NCBI RefSeq assembly: GCF_003992615.1
Contig: NZ_RZMY01000003.1
Location: 498,501-562,500, forward strand
Length of the DNA: 64,000 bases
Source of the DNA: Flagellimonas beolgyonensis
Lineage (GTDB): Bacteria > Bacteroidota > Bacteroidia > Flavobacteriales > Flavobacteriaceae
Direction of reading: 5' to 3'
The notes beneath the pieces were generated by a model that did no database searches, was not told the DNA's origin, and worked only from the letters and a program-made list of their open reading frames with translations. Positions 1 through 10,000 of the stretch are shown piece by piece. Within the stretch, counting starts at the first letter, position 1. Every line of letters starts with the position of its first letter. Both the position numbers and the translations under genes were made by a program.

Positions 1-148
1 CATCGAAATCCTCGAAGATTTTGCCTTTAAGGCCAAAGAACGTAACATTGACATTAAACTGGTCTCCAAACGCGGAATCGTGGAAAACCCGCCCAGTTTT
101 GTGGAGTTTTTTAGAACACGGCCCAAATCGAGCATTAGTTTAAGTTAA
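1..148 (+). CDS. C-terminal fragment, probably STAS end of a SulP anion transporter
   Basis: The window opens inside a gene. The frame starting at base 2 reads through 48 codons to TAA at 146-148. The visible tail has the alternating charged and hydrophobic pattern of the last helix and strand of a STAS domain (EDFAFKAKERNIDIKLVSKR) and ends in a Pro/Ser-rich stretch. A complete SulP transporter lies 1.6 kb downstream and the two genes between them fit an anion or bicarbonate module, so a second SulP is the best guess. The body of the gene is outside the window, so the family call is inference. Confidence 0.55.
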   Translation, partial: IEILEDFAFKAKERNIDIKLVSKRGIVENPPSFVEFFRTRPKSSISLS

Positions 149-160
149 ATTTAATGTATC

Positions 161-955
161 ATGGAAACTAAGAAATACAAAATACTGGTACTTTCCGATT
201 TAGGGGATTCTACTGGAAATATCTTGAAAAACACAGCTCATTTAGCTAAGATGATAGGTGGTGATATTGGTTTTTTTCATGTGAAACAACCATCTAAAGT
301 GGTGAAACAGGACAACCAACTATCAGCAATTCGATCCATCAATGCCTCCTATGTCTCAACCAAAAAAGAAATAGAGCAATTGGTTGGTCCCATTTCAGAA
401 TCTTACCATCAGAAAATAGATCCCGTAGTTGTTCTTGGGAATGTAAAGGAAGAAATCAACAAACAGATACAATCATTTCAACCGGACATTATTGTATTGG
501 GACAGCGAAAGCAAGTTCCGTTCAAACTTTTGGGCGATAGCATTACCCAACATGTCTTGAGCAATTTTGATGGCCCTGTGATGATAGCATCCCATGACAA
601 AGTACTGGAGCAGGACCAAGAACTCTCCTTGGGCTTGTTCAACGATACATGGGAGTGCTTGAAAACCGCTTTGGCCGAGGAATTGTTGGAACATTCCAAT
701 CAGCCGTTGAAATCATTCAGAATAGCCAATGGACATTTCCGATCGGAAGAAATTGACCTGGACAAAAAAATTGTTGAGTACAATTTTTCGACAAGCGATA
801 ATGCCCTGAAAAATATATCCAAATACCTTTCAAAAATTAAGGTGGATGTACTATTTGTCAATCGGGAAAAAACGGGCCAAGACAAAACAAACATCAATGA
901 TATTATCGGCACTTTCAATGTGCCTCTATTGTTGACGGGAGGGCCTAATTTCTAA
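161..955 (+). CDS. Universal stress protein (UspA family), two-domain
   Basis: A 264-residue cytoplasmic protein with an N-terminal Usp fold (about residues 5-148). The domain opens with KILVLSDLGDST and contains the nucleotide-loop region VLGQRKQ, then GDSITQHVLSNFDGPVMIAS. The C-terminal half (about 150-264) resembles a degenerate second Usp repeat without a clear ATP loop. Usp proteins are small stress-responsive ATP or adenylate binders; the ligand here is unknown. The start lies 12 bp after the preceding stop and carbonic anhydrase follows 34 bp later, so the three genes are probably one transcript. A second two-domain Usp of nearly identical length occurs at 40289-41086 on the minus strand. 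Confidence 0.85.
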   Translation: METKKYKILVLSDLGDSTGNILKNTAHLAKMIGGDIGFFHVKQPSKVVKQDNQLSAIRSINASYVSTKKEIEQLVGPISESYHQKIDPVVVLGNVKEEINKQIQSFQPDIIVLGQRKQVPFKLLGDSITQHVLSNFDGPVMIASHDKVLEQDQELSLGLFNDTWECLKTALAEELLEHSNQPLKSFRIANGHFRSEEIDLDKKIVEYNFSTSDNALKNISKYLSKIKVDVLFVNREKTGQDKTNINDIIGTFNVPLLLTGGPNF

Positions 956-989
956 ATACAATAACTATCACAGATAAGATTAAAAACAT

Positions 990-1619
990 ATGAAAGTACA
1001 TACCAAAGAAACACAATCAACCATGACGCCGGAAAAGGCCATCCGGTTTTTAAAGGAAGGCAACGAGCGTTTTCAGAATAACTTGAAAGCCAACAGAAAC
1101 CTGTTGCAACAAGTAAACGAGACCAAAGATGGGCAATTTCCATTTGCAACGATTTTGAGTTGCATCGATTCGAGGGTGTCTGCAGAATTGGTCTTTGATC
1201 AAGGCCTTGGGGATATATTCAGTATTCGGATTGCTGGAAATTTCGTGAACCAAGATATTTTGGGAAGTATGGAGTTTGCATGCAAATTGGCAGGGACCAA
1301 GACCGTTGTGGTATTGGGACACACCAGTTGTGGAGCCATTAAGGGTGCTTGCGATCATGCCCGTTTGGGCAATCTCACGGCCTTGATCAACAAAATAGAA
1401 CCTGCGGTATTCGAGACCAAGATGCCCAAAGATGAATCCTTGAGGAACTCAAAAAATTCTGAGTTTGTTGATGCCGTTGCTTTAAAAAATGTTGAGATGA
1501 CCTTGGAAAACATTAGGAACCAAAGTGTAATCCTGAAAGAAATGGAAGAAAAAGGCGAAATTTCCATTGTAGGTGCCATGTATGATTTATCCGATGGCAA
1601 AGTGACCTTTTTGCCCTAA
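990..1619 (+). CDS. Beta-class carbonic anhydrase
   Basis: Interconverts CO2 and bicarbonate in the cytoplasm using a zinc ion. The zinc ligands of the beta class are visible: Cys58 and Asp60 in SCIDSR, and His111 and Cys114 in GHTSCGAIKG. The Arg that pairs with the catalytic Asp is also present (SCIDSR). The length of 209 residues is usual. I chose the ATG at 990; a second ATG at 1023 (MTPEKAIRFL) begins closer to the conserved domain and is possible. It is followed by an intrinsic terminator and then a SulP transporter. Carbonic anhydrase next to SulP is a known arrangement for bicarbonate uptake, which makes bicarbonate a likely substrate of the cluster. Confidence 0.93.
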   Translation: MKVHTKETQSTMTPEKAIRFLKEGNERFQNNLKANRNLLQQVNETKDGQFPFATILSCIDSRVSAELVFDQGLGDIFSIRIAGNFVNQDILGSMEFACKLAGTKTVVVLGHTSCGAIKGACDHARLGNLTALINKIEPAVFETKMPKDESLRNSKNSEFVDAVALKNVEMTLENIRNQSVILKEMEEKGEISIVGAMYDLSDGKVTFLP

Positions 1620-1633
1620 ACCAATCTTAATAC

Positions 1634-1667
1634 AAAAGCCAATGCTCTCGATGTCATTGGCTTTTTT
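1634..1667 (+). terminator. Intrinsic terminator after carbonic anhydrase
   Basis: An 11-bp perfect stem (AAAAGCCAATG paired with CATTGGCTTTT) around a 10-nt loop, ending in a run of six T. It begins 15 bp after the carbonic anhydrase stop and separates that gene from the SulP gene at 1715. Confidence 0.85.
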
Positions 1668-1714
1668 GATCCTAAAATCAGTACCTTCATCTTGTTAATC
1701 TAACCTACCCAACA

Positions 1715-3568
1715 ATGTTCAAAAATTTGAAAGGTGACCTATTTGGCGGTATTACAGCAGGTATTGTTGCCCTCCCTCTGGCCCTAGCTTTTGGGGTGAG
1801 TTCAGGACTAGGTCCCAGTGCGGGATTATACGGTGCCATTTTCATTAGTTTTTTTGCGGCACTCTTCGGGGGGACGAATACACAAATCTCTGGTCCCACG
1901 GCCCCAATGACCGCTGTAAGTATGGTGGTAATAGCCAGTATAATAGCCATGAATGATGGCGATATCGATAAAGCATTACCGGCAATACTTACCGTTTTTC
2001 TTTTGGCCGGATTAATGCAGGTCTGTCTTGGCCTTATCGGCTTGGGGAAATACATTAAATACATCCCCTACCCGGTAGTTTCGGGGTTTATGACCGCTAT
2101 TGGTGTCATAATTCTGGTAACCCAAATCTTACCCGCAATAGGGTACTATCCCAAAGAAGATGAGGGATTGGTAAGCCATTATATCCCGGCAGCAGAAGAA
2201 GAAATTTTGGAGAGCATCCTAAAAGAAGAAGCTGGTGAGGGCATCTTGGTTTTGGAAAATTTTGAAGTAACCATAGACCGCGCCAAGGCCATTACCCATC
2301 AAGAAATGGTAAACAATGCCCAGACCATGGCCGCAAAAGAAGCTTCGGGGGTCATCGGGACCATCAAAGTTCTGCCAAGGGCACTTCAACGTATCAATTG
2401 GTTGGAACTGGGCCTTGCTATTGCAACGGTACTCATTATCTACGGTTTCAAAAAAATAACAACGACCGTTCCCAGTACCTTGGTGGCCCTGATTGTAGTT
2501 TCGGGTGCAGCCTATGGCTTTGGTCTGGATTACAGGCCCATTGAGAAAATCCCAAGTGGTTTGCCCATTCCCAATCTAGAAATATTTTCCAGTTTCAATC
2601 TAAGTTCCATAACACCATATATTTTCACTGCATTAACGTTGGCCTTGTTGGGAGCCATAGATTCATTGCTCACCTCGGTGGTTGCAGACAATATGACCCA
2701 AACCAAACACAAACCCAACAAAGAATTGATAGGACAAGGGATAGGAAACAGTATAGCCGCAATTTTTGGGGGAATCCCCGGAGCAGGTGCCACCATAAGA
2801 ACCGTGGTCAATATCAATTCCGGTGGAAAAACAAAACTTTCCGGAATGGTTGCAGGGGTTTTACTTTTATTGGTTTTACTCGCCTTAGGCCCAATTGCAT
2901 CCCAAATACCTGCTGCCGTATTGGCCGGTATATTGGTAACCGTGGGTATCGGGGTAATGGACTATAGGGGACTGAAAGCAATTCCCTATCTTCCCAAAGA
3001 TGTTAAACTGGGGCCAATAAAACTAAGTTCAGAAGTGGTTATCATGTTGGTGGTAATGATCCTGTCGTCCGTTTGGAACCTCGTATATGCGGTTGGAATA
3101 GGTTTAGTGCTTGCATCGTTGATGTTCATGAAAAAAATTGGAGATCTTACGGCACTTCGATCCGATGTGAAACCATTGCGGGAAGAAGTTTGGTCCGATG
3201 AGGAAAACCTGTCCCAAAAAATCAAAAAGGAGGTTTTCATCAAACACATCAAGGGGCCTTTGTTTTTTGGAACCACCAACGAATTTCAGCAGTTGGCGGC
3301 CCAGGTTCCCGATTCGGCCTCCATAGTGGTCATCAGAATGGGGAGAATGCAATACATGGATCAATCCGGCCTCTATGCCATGGAAGATGTTTTACAGGAA
3401 CAAAAGCGAAAGAACATCACCGTTCTTTTGGTGAACATTTTGGACCAACCCAGATACATGATGGAGCGTATCGACATTATTCCCGATCTAATTCCAAACG
3501 AACACATTTTTAAAAACTTTAAAAACTGTATGCGCTGGTTAAGTGAACATTTGAACGAAGCTACCTAA
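1715..3568 (+). CDS. SulP family anion/bicarbonate transporter with STAS domain
   Basis: A 617-residue inner-membrane transporter. The N-terminal SulP core begins LKGDLFGGITAGIVALPLAL and continues with many hydrophobic helices; the signature region SGPTAPMTAVSMVV and the helix GAIDSLLTSVVADNMT are recognisable. The C-terminal STAS domain covers about residues 500-610 (IRMGRMQYMDQSGLYAMED). Between the early helices, about residues 143-228, lies a long acidic soluble insertion rich in Glu and Lys. SulP proteins move sulfate, bicarbonate or other anions; carbonic anhydrase upstream favours bicarbonate. It has its own start after a terminator. The substrate is inferred from context only. Confidence 0.9.
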   Translation: MFKNLKGDLFGGITAGIVALPLALAFGVSSGLGPSAGLYGAIFISFFAALFGGTNTQISGPTAPMTAVSMVVIASIIAMNDGDIDKALPAILTVFLLAGLMQVCLGLIGLGKYIKYIPYPVVSGFMTAIGVIILVTQILPAIGYYPKEDEGLVSHYIPAAEEEILESILKEEAGEGILVLENFEVTIDRAKAITHQEMVNNAQTMAAKEASGVIGTIKVLPRALQRINWLELGLAIATVLIIYGFKKITTTVPSTLVALIVVSGAAYGFGLDYRPIEKIPSGLPIPNLEIFSSFNLSSITPYIFTALTLALLGAIDSLLTSVVADNMTQTKHKPNKELIGQGIGNSIAAIFGGIPGAGATIRTVVNINSGGKTKLSGMVAGVLLLLVLLALGPIASQIPAAVLAGILVTVGIGVMDYRGLKAIPYLPKDVKLGPIKLSSEVVIMLVVMILSSVWNLVYAVGIGLVLASLMFMKKIGDLTALRSDVKPLREEVWSDEENLSQKIKKEVFIKHIKGPLFFGTTNEFQQLAAQVPDSASIVVIRMGRMQYMDQSGLYAMEDVLQEQKRKNITVLLVNILDQPRYMMERIDIIPDLIPNEHIFKNFKNCMRWLSEHLNEAT

Positions 3569-3590
3569 GTATTGTTTTGAACTATCCTTA

Positions 3591-4283
3591 ATGTTGATGC
3601 AAACATTTCCCAAAGATTCAGGACCAATTTATCTAGAGACCCTTCAAGGAAGGTTTCCCGTAGAGCCGTTCAACACATACAGCAACCTTATTTTTTTGGC
3701 CATCATCATTTATTGGGGCATCAAAGTTTATCAAAATCCGAAACAACATGTCTACTTGGCCTGGGTAATCCCCATAATTGCCATAAGCTTTGTGGGAGGC
3801 ACGGTGTACCACGCCACCCGAAGCCACGAATTTTGGTTGCGCCTGGATTGGATGCCCATTATGTTCTTGGTGGCATCCCTTGTTATTTATTTTGTTTTCA
3901 AGTTAGTGAGTGCATGGTGGAAAAGGCTTGTTTTTATTGTGGGGTTGTTGAGTATCTCTTTTGCTTTACGGGTATTACCAATGCCCAGCGGGTTGCGAAT
4001 ATCCTTGGGCTATGCCATTTCTGCCGGAACCATATTGGTTCCCATTCTGCTGTACCTGAAAAAGACCCGTTGGGAAAATGTGCACTTGATCACATCGTCA
4101 TTCGGGATTTTTGGCGTTGCCATTGCCTTCCGGATCATGGATAAATTACAGAATCTTTTTCCCATGGGAACCCATTGGCTATGGCATTTCTTCGGTGGAA
4201 TAGCAGTACATTTCCTTATTGCCTATATTTTCCGGGACAATTTGCTAAATTTGTCGGCCAATAGCGACATCGAACATGATTGA
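3591..4283 (+). CDS. Seven-helix CREST-like membrane protein (alkaline ceramidase/PAQR-type fold)
   Basis: A 230-residue integral membrane protein with about seven hydrophobic helices. Conserved polar residues sit where the CREST superfamily places its metal-binding and catalytic groups: a His and Asp pair in VYHATRSHEFWLRLDW after helix 2, and two spaced His in HWLWHFFGGIAVH near the C terminus. CREST members hydrolyse lipid amides or bind metals in the membrane, but the substrate here is unknown. ATG 3591 is used; an in-frame ATG at 3597 is an alternative. The 3' end overlaps pheS by 8 bp, so the two are translationally linked. Confidence 0.6.
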   Translation: MLMQTFPKDSGPIYLETLQGRFPVEPFNTYSNLIFLAIIIYWGIKVYQNPKQHVYLAWVIPIIAISFVGGTVYHATRSHEFWLRLDWMPIMFLVASLVIYFVFKLVSAWWKRLVFIVGLLSISFALRVLPMPSGLRISLGYAISAGTILVPILLYLKKTRWENVHLITSSFGIFGVAIAFRIMDKLQNLFPMGTHWLWHFFGGIAVHFLIAYIFRDNLLNLSANSDIEHD

Positions 4284-5295
4284 GACCATTAAGGAACACT
4301 TGGCTGAGGTAGCACAGTTCGCTTCAACCTCAAAGGATGAAATCGAAGCATTCCGAATTAAATATTTGGGTAAAAAAGGGCTTTTGAACGAATTCTTTGC
4401 GGAATTCAAAAATGTACCTTCGGACCAGAAGAAAGAATTTGGTCAAGTTGTCAATCAGTTGAAAAATGCCGCTACCGAAAAAGTCAATGCCTTAAAGGAT
4501 GCTTTGGAGAACCAGTCGGAAGCAGTAGGGAAATATGGAGACCTTACCCGCCCTGGAGAACCGTTGGAGATTGGCTCCAGACATCCCATATCCATTGTTC
4601 GCAACCGAATCGTGGACATCTTCTCCCGAATTGGGTTCAATGTTTCTGAAGGACCGGAGATTGAGGACGACTGGCATAATTTTACCGCATTGAACCTGCC
4701 CGAATACCATCCGGCACGCGATATGCAGGATACGTTTTTTATCCAGACCGATCCCGATATCTTGTTGCGCACCCATACCTCATCCGTACAGGTCCGCTAC
4801 ATGGAAAGCAACAAACCGCCCATTCGAACCATTTCACCGGGAAGGGTATACAGGAACGAGGCCATTTCTGCGCGTTCACATTGCTTCTTCCATCAGGTGG
4901 AAGGATTGTACGTTGATAAGGGGGTTTCTTTCGCCGATCTAAAACAGACCTTACAATACTTTACATCCGAAATGTTCGGAAAATCGAAAATTCGTCTGCG
5001 TCCCTCCTACTTTCCGTTCACTGAGCCAAGTGCAGAGGTAGATGTGTACTGGGGATTGGAAACGGAAACCGATTACCGAATGACCAAGGGTACCGGTTGG
5101 TTGGAGATCATGGGCTGTGGCATGGTGGATCCAAACGTGTTGAAAAACTGTGGCATCGACCCCGAAGTGTACTCCGGTTTTGCCTTCGGAATGGGCATTG
5201 ATCGTATCGCCCTGCTCTTGCATCAAATTTCGGATATTCGATTGTTGAGCGAAAACGACGTTCGCTTCCTGGAGCAGTTCAAAAGCGCTTTTTAA
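4276..5295 (+). CDS. pheS: Phenylalanyl-tRNA synthetase alpha subunit
   Basis: Catalytic subunit of the (alpha-beta)2 enzyme that charges tRNA-Phe. The N-terminal coiled-coil (residues 1-100) is followed by the class II core: motif 1 begins at HPISIVRNRIVDIFSRIGF, motif 2 is GRVYRNEAISARSHCFFHQVEG, and motif 3 is GFAFGMGIDRIALLL near the C terminus. The length of 339 residues is normal. The start overlaps the preceding membrane-protein gene by 8 bp. pheT is not next to it, so the two subunits are encoded apart, which is common in Bacteroidota. Confidence 0.97.
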   Translation: MIETIKEHLAEVAQFASTSKDEIEAFRIKYLGKKGLLNEFFAEFKNVPSDQKKEFGQVVNQLKNAATEKVNALKDALENQSEAVGKYGDLTRPGEPLEIGSRHPISIVRNRIVDIFSRIGFNVSEGPEIEDDWHNFTALNLPEYHPARDMQDTFFIQTDPDILLRTHTSSVQVRYMESNKPPIRTISPGRVYRNEAISARSHCFFHQVEGLYVDKGVSFADLKQTLQYFTSEMFGKSKIRLRPSYFPFTEPSAEVDVYWGLETETDYRMTKGTGWLEIMGCGMVDPNVLKNCGIDPEVYSGFAFGMGIDRIALLLHQISDIRLLSENDVRFLEQFKSAF

Positions 5296-5359
5296 TACCC
5301 TTTTTAAAATCCTAAGATGTCCCTTTCAACCTTTTAACACAATTTTAGGTTCGTTTGGT

Positions 5360-5389
5360 TTTGTTTGTTCCGAACTAACTTTAATTTTG
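5360..5389 (+). promoter_or_regulatory. Bacteroidota-type promoter for the regulator/efflux operon
   Basis: TTTG at 5360-5363 and TAATTTTG at 5382-5389 are separated by 18 bp, matching the Bacteroidota sigma-A pattern. Transcription would start near 5395, just before the regulator ATG at 5409, giving a very short leader. Confidence 0.6.
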
Positions 5390-5408
5390 CCTGATCAAAT
5401 TATTGATA

Positions 5409-5894
5409 ATGGGTAAATCAAGAGAGGAAATCATCGAAACTTTGGGTCTGCACCTGGAAGAGGAATACAATCTCCCCCCCCTAGCAGCCCGAATCTATGC
5501 CATTTTAATTTTAACGGACAAAGATGGTCTCACCTTTGAAGATTGTCTGGAACGAAGAGGGGCCAGCAAAAGTTCAATATCGACTTCTCTTAACTTGTTG
5601 GTGAATATGGGCATGGTAACCTATTTCACAAAACACGGTGACCGGAAGCGCTATTTTATCACCGCCAAGAAAAAAACCTTCTTCCTATCCAAGTTACAGG
5701 AAAGCCGTAAGCGTGTGGAAAATGAAAAAAACATCATCACCATGGTGATGGAATACCACAAGGAACATTGCCCAAACAAGTATGAGGAAGGCCGTCCCAA
5801 AACCACCATATATCTGGAGTACATGCAAAAAAATGAAAAACTGCTAAACGAATCCATTGAAAAATTGGAATCCTTATTGGAAATCAAAAGTTAA
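5409..5894 (+). CDS. GbsR/MarR-like winged-helix transcriptional regulator
   Basis: A 161-residue protein with a winged helix-turn-helix at about residues 18-90 (PPLAARIYAILILTDKDG, then GASKSSISTSLNLLVNMGM as the recognition helix) and a C-terminal coiled helix for dimerisation (residues 100-160). An upstream in-frame TTG at 5403 exists, but ATG 5409 gives the typical MGKSREE start. It sits 34 bp before the RND efflux genes and shares their strand, with its own consensus promoter, so it is probably the local repressor of the pump. The inducer is not evident. Confidence 0.85.
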   Translation: MGKSREEIIETLGLHLEEEYNLPPLAARIYAILILTDKDGLTFEDCLERRGASKSSISTSLNLLVNMGMVTYFTKHGDRKRYFITAKKKTFFLSKLQESRKRVENEKNIITMVMEYHKEHCPNKYEEGRPKTTIYLEYMQKNEKLLNESIEKLESLLEIKS

Positions 5895-5928
5895 ACCAAC
5901 CTATAATCTCATCAATAGCAAATCATAC

Positions 5929-6999
5929 ATGAAAACAATCGCATCAACCTTAATCATATCCCTGCTGTTCCTTTCTGGGTGTGGCGACAAGGCACAGAAC
6001 AAACAGGCCTCCGCTCTCCCGCCATCACTTAAAACAAGTGCTGTAGAGAAGCAAGACTTTACCATTTATAACACCTATTCCACTTCCATTCAAGGGATTC
6101 AAAATGTGGAGATCTGGCCCAAGGTTTCCGGGTTTGTCCAAAATATTTATGTAGAAGAAGGTCAACAGGTGAAAAAAGGCCAGCTATTGTTCAAACTTGA
6201 AACCCAATCACTTTCACAAGATGCCGAGGCGGCCAAGGCAGCCGTGAACGTGGCACAAGTGGAAGTGGATAAACTGGTGCCCTTGGTTCAGAAAGGTATC
6301 ATCAGTAATGTGCAGTTGGAAACAGCCAAAGCCAGATTGGCACAGGCCAAAAGCAACTACAACAGCATTGCAGCCAACATTGGCTATTCCAACATCGTAA
6401 GCCCAGCCAATGGCTATATCGGTGAAATCCCCTATAAAGTGGGTGCGCTTGTAAGCAGCAACATGGGGGCTCCGTTGACGGTGGTATCCGACATCAGCAG
6501 TGTTCGGGCCTATTTTTCGATGAATGAAAAGGAATTGCTTCAAATGAAATCCCAAATGGCATCCAAAGGCAATCCAATGGGCACCAAAACATCACCTGAA
6601 GTGGAACTGGTTATGGTGAACGGGGAAACTTATCCAACCAAAGGAAGAATTGCCATGGTAAACAATATCATCAACCCGTCTACGGGGAGTGTGACCTTAA
6701 GGGCGGATTTTGACAATCCAGAACAATTATTGAGCTCAGGAAGTACAGGTACTATAAAAGTACCTTATACCTACAACAATGTTTGGGTGGTGCCCCAATT
6801 TGTAACCATAGACCAACAAGGCACCAAAATGGTTTTTGCCTTGGACAATGACAATACGGTACACACAAAACCGATTACCATTGTTGCGATGACCGATACG
6901 GAATTTATTGTTTCCGATGGGCTTGAGGGCGTATCAACCCTTGTTTCCGAAGGAGTCTCCAAATTGAGGGATGGTCAAACCATCAACCCCATCCAATAG
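5929..6999 (+). CDS. RND efflux periplasmic adaptor (MexA/AcrA-like lipoprotein)
   Basis: Membrane fusion protein joining the inner-membrane pump to the outer-membrane channel. ATG 5929 begins a lipoprotein signal (LLFLSGC) with Cys about 17 residues in. The mature 356-residue precursor has a biotinyl-lipoyl half-motif (VEIWPKVSGFVQNIYVEEGQ), a short alpha hairpin (DAEAAKAAVNVAQVEVDKL), the second lipoyl half (NIVSPANGYIGEIPYKVG), then beta-barrel and membrane-proximal domains. A longer reading frame extends upstream into the regulator gene, but the lipobox fixes the start. First gene of the pump set, 29 bp before the pump. Confidence 0.95.
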   Translation: MKTIASTLIISLLFLSGCGDKAQNKQASALPPSLKTSAVEKQDFTIYNTYSTSIQGIQNVEIWPKVSGFVQNIYVEEGQQVKKGQLLFKLETQSLSQDAEAAKAAVNVAQVEVDKLVPLVQKGIISNVQLETAKARLAQAKSNYNSIAANIGYSNIVSPANGYIGEIPYKVGALVSSNMGAPLTVVSDISSVRAYFSMNEKELLQMKSQMASKGNPMGTKTSPEVELVMVNGETYPTKGRIAMVNNIINPSTGSVTLRADFDNPEQLLSSGSTGTIKVPYTYNNVWVVPQFVTIDQQGTKMVFALDNDNTVHTKPITIVAMTDTEFIVSDGLEGVSTLVSEGVSKLRDGQTINPIQ

Positions 7000-7028
7000 T
7001 TGTTCAATAAATTAAGAAACCAACTGCT

Positions 7029-10000
7029 ATGTTCGATAAGTTTATAGATCGTCCCGTACTTTCCACAGTCATATCCGTGATCATTTTGATCTTGGGTGTT
7101 TTGGGACTCAGTGTGCTCCCTGTGGAACAATACCCCGAAATTGCACCGCCTACCGTTCAGGTCAATGCCAACTATACAGGTGCCAATGCCGAAACCGTAC
7201 TCAAGAGCGTGGTGGTTCCTTTGGAGGAACAGATTAATGGAGTGGAAGGAATGACCTACATGACCTCCTCTGCCAGTAACGACGGTGCCGCCAGTATAAG
7301 CGTGTTCTTTGAACTCGGTGTTGATCCCGATATTGCCGCCGTAAACGTTCAAAACCGTGTAGCACGGGCCAACAGTCTTTTACCCCAGGAAGTGATCAAT
7401 ACCGGGGTAACCACACAAAAGGCGCAAAACAGTGCCCTCTTGTTTTTCTCCATATTCTCCAAAAACGAAAATTACGATGCCACTTTTGTGGAAAACTATG
7501 CCAAGATCAACTTGGTACCCAAGTTACAACGAATCAAGGGTGTAGGTAATGTGAACGTATTCGGCGCCAAGGATTACTCCATGCGGATTTGGATCTCTCC
7601 CGATAAAATGGCCGCTTTCAATTTGGTTCCCTCGGATATTCAGGCAGCACTACGTGAACAAAACCGCGAGGCTGCCACAGGAAAAATCGGCGAAAATGCC
7701 GATGGTATTTTTGAATATGTGATGAAGTACAAAGGACGGTTGTCCGATGTGGAAGAGTATGAAAATATCATTTTAAGAACCACAGATGATGGTGGATTCC
7801 TTCGGTTGAAGGATGTGGCCGAAATTGAACTGGGGGCATTCAGTTATGTGCGTAAAAATACCGGTATGGGAAATCCTGGCGTTGCCGTTGGGGTGTACCA
7901 AACTTCTGGGTCCAATGCGAAAGAGATTATCGATCAAATCGAAACCATCCTGGAAGAAAGTAAAACCGAATTCCCCAAAGGATTGGATTATGTGATTCCT
8001 TTTAACTCCAAAGATTTCTTGGATGCTTCCATCGACCATGTGGTGCAGACCTTGATAGAGGCCTTTATTTTGGTTTTTATTGTGGTGTTCCTGTTCCTTC
8101 AGGATTTCAGGTCCACTTTGATTCCGGCCATTGCCGTTCCAGTAGCTATTGTGGGTACGTTCTTCTTCCTACAAATTTTTGGCTATTCCATCAACATGCT
8201 TACCCTTTTCGCCATGATCTTGGCCATAGGTATTGTGGTGGATGATGCCATTGTGGTGGTTGAGGCGGTACATGCCAAATTGGAGGAAGGGGCCACTTCA
8301 GCCAAAACAGCCACCAAAAAGGCAATGGGTGAAATTTCTGGGGCCATCATATCCATTACACTGGTGATGTCAGCGGTTTTTATCCCGGTTTCCTTTATCC
8401 AAGGTTCATCGGGGGTGTTCTATCAACAGTTCGGTATCACATTGGCCGTTGCTATTTTGATCTCTGCCGTAAACGCTTTGACCTTGAGCCCAGCATTGGC
8501 AGCACTTTTCTTAAAACCACATAGTTCGGAAGAAGGGCACAAAAAAAGCTTTATGTCCCGCTTTTTCAAAGCATTCAACATCGGGTTCACGGCCGTTACC
8601 AATAAATATACCAACACGGTGGGTAATTTGGTAAAACGAAAGTGGATCACTGTGGCCATGCTATTGGGATTTACAGCTTTGGCCATTTATCTTTTCAAGA
8701 CCACCCCATCCGGATTTGTTCCCGATGAGGACAGGGGAATCATATTTGCGAACGTGAGCATGCCCCCTGGAACCACCATTGAAAAAACGGAGGAAACCAT
8801 CATGAAGTTGGATTCGATCTACGAGTCCATGGATGTGATCGATGCACGGATGAGTGTGGCCGGGTTCAGTTTGATCAACCGGGTGAGTGCAGGTTCCTAT
8901 GCCTTCTCCATCATGAAGCTGAAGGATTGGAGCGAACGGGAAGCCGATTCATTGTCCCTTAGTGCAACCATGCAAAAACTATTTGCTATGTCGGCCCAGT
9001 TCAAGGATGCACAGATCATCTACTTTACCCCACCCAGCATCCAGGGGTTTGGAACCAATTCAGGATTTGAAGTACAGCTCCAAAGTAAGGGGGGCGAAGA
9101 TTGGCAGGACATCAACGACATCAAGAATCAATTCTTGGGTGCATTGAATGCCAGGCCGGAAATCCAATATGCCATTTCACAGTTCGATCCTGGCTTTCCA
9201 CAATACAACCTGGATGTTGACATGGAAAAGGTGAAAATGGCCGGTTTTTCGGCAACGGACATTTTCAATGCCCTGCAAGGCTACTATGGCGGTATCTACG
9301 CAACCGACTTCAATAGGTTTGGCAAGCAATACCGGGTAATGATCCAAGCCAAACCGGAAGATAGGGCGGATGAAAATTCACTGAACCACATCTTTGTTCG
9401 GAACGCTAATGGAGAATCAGTTGCTGTAAGTCAATTTGTAACGTTGAAAAAAATATATGGCCCTGAGGTGGTGGAACGATTCAACCTATTAAGTTCGGTT
9501 AAAATATCCGGGGTGCCCAATGCAGGATACAGTACTGGGGATGCCATAAACGCCATTGAAGAAGTGGCAGCGCAGGTATTGCCTACCACCTATTCCTACG
9601 ATTATTCCGGATTGACCCGGGAAGAGGCCAATGCCGGTTCACAGACCATCTTGATCTTTATCTTGAGCTTGATCTTTGTGTATTTCTTGCTCAGTGCCCA
9701 ATATGAAAGTTACATTTTGCCCCTTTCCATTTTGCTTTCACTTCCGATTGGTATTGCTGGCGCTATCCTATTTGTGAAATTGGGTGGACTACAGAACAAC
9801 ATCTATTTCCAGATTGCCTTAATCATGCTCATTGGTCTATTGGCCAAAAACGCCATTTTGATCGTGGAGTTTGCCCTCCAACGACGCAGGGCAGGACTTT
9901 CCCTGTTCGATGCGGCGGCCGATGGTGCCCGAGCTCGGCTGAGACCGATCTTGATGACCTCCTTTGCCTTCATCTTTGGTCTATTGCCCTTGGCGCTTTC

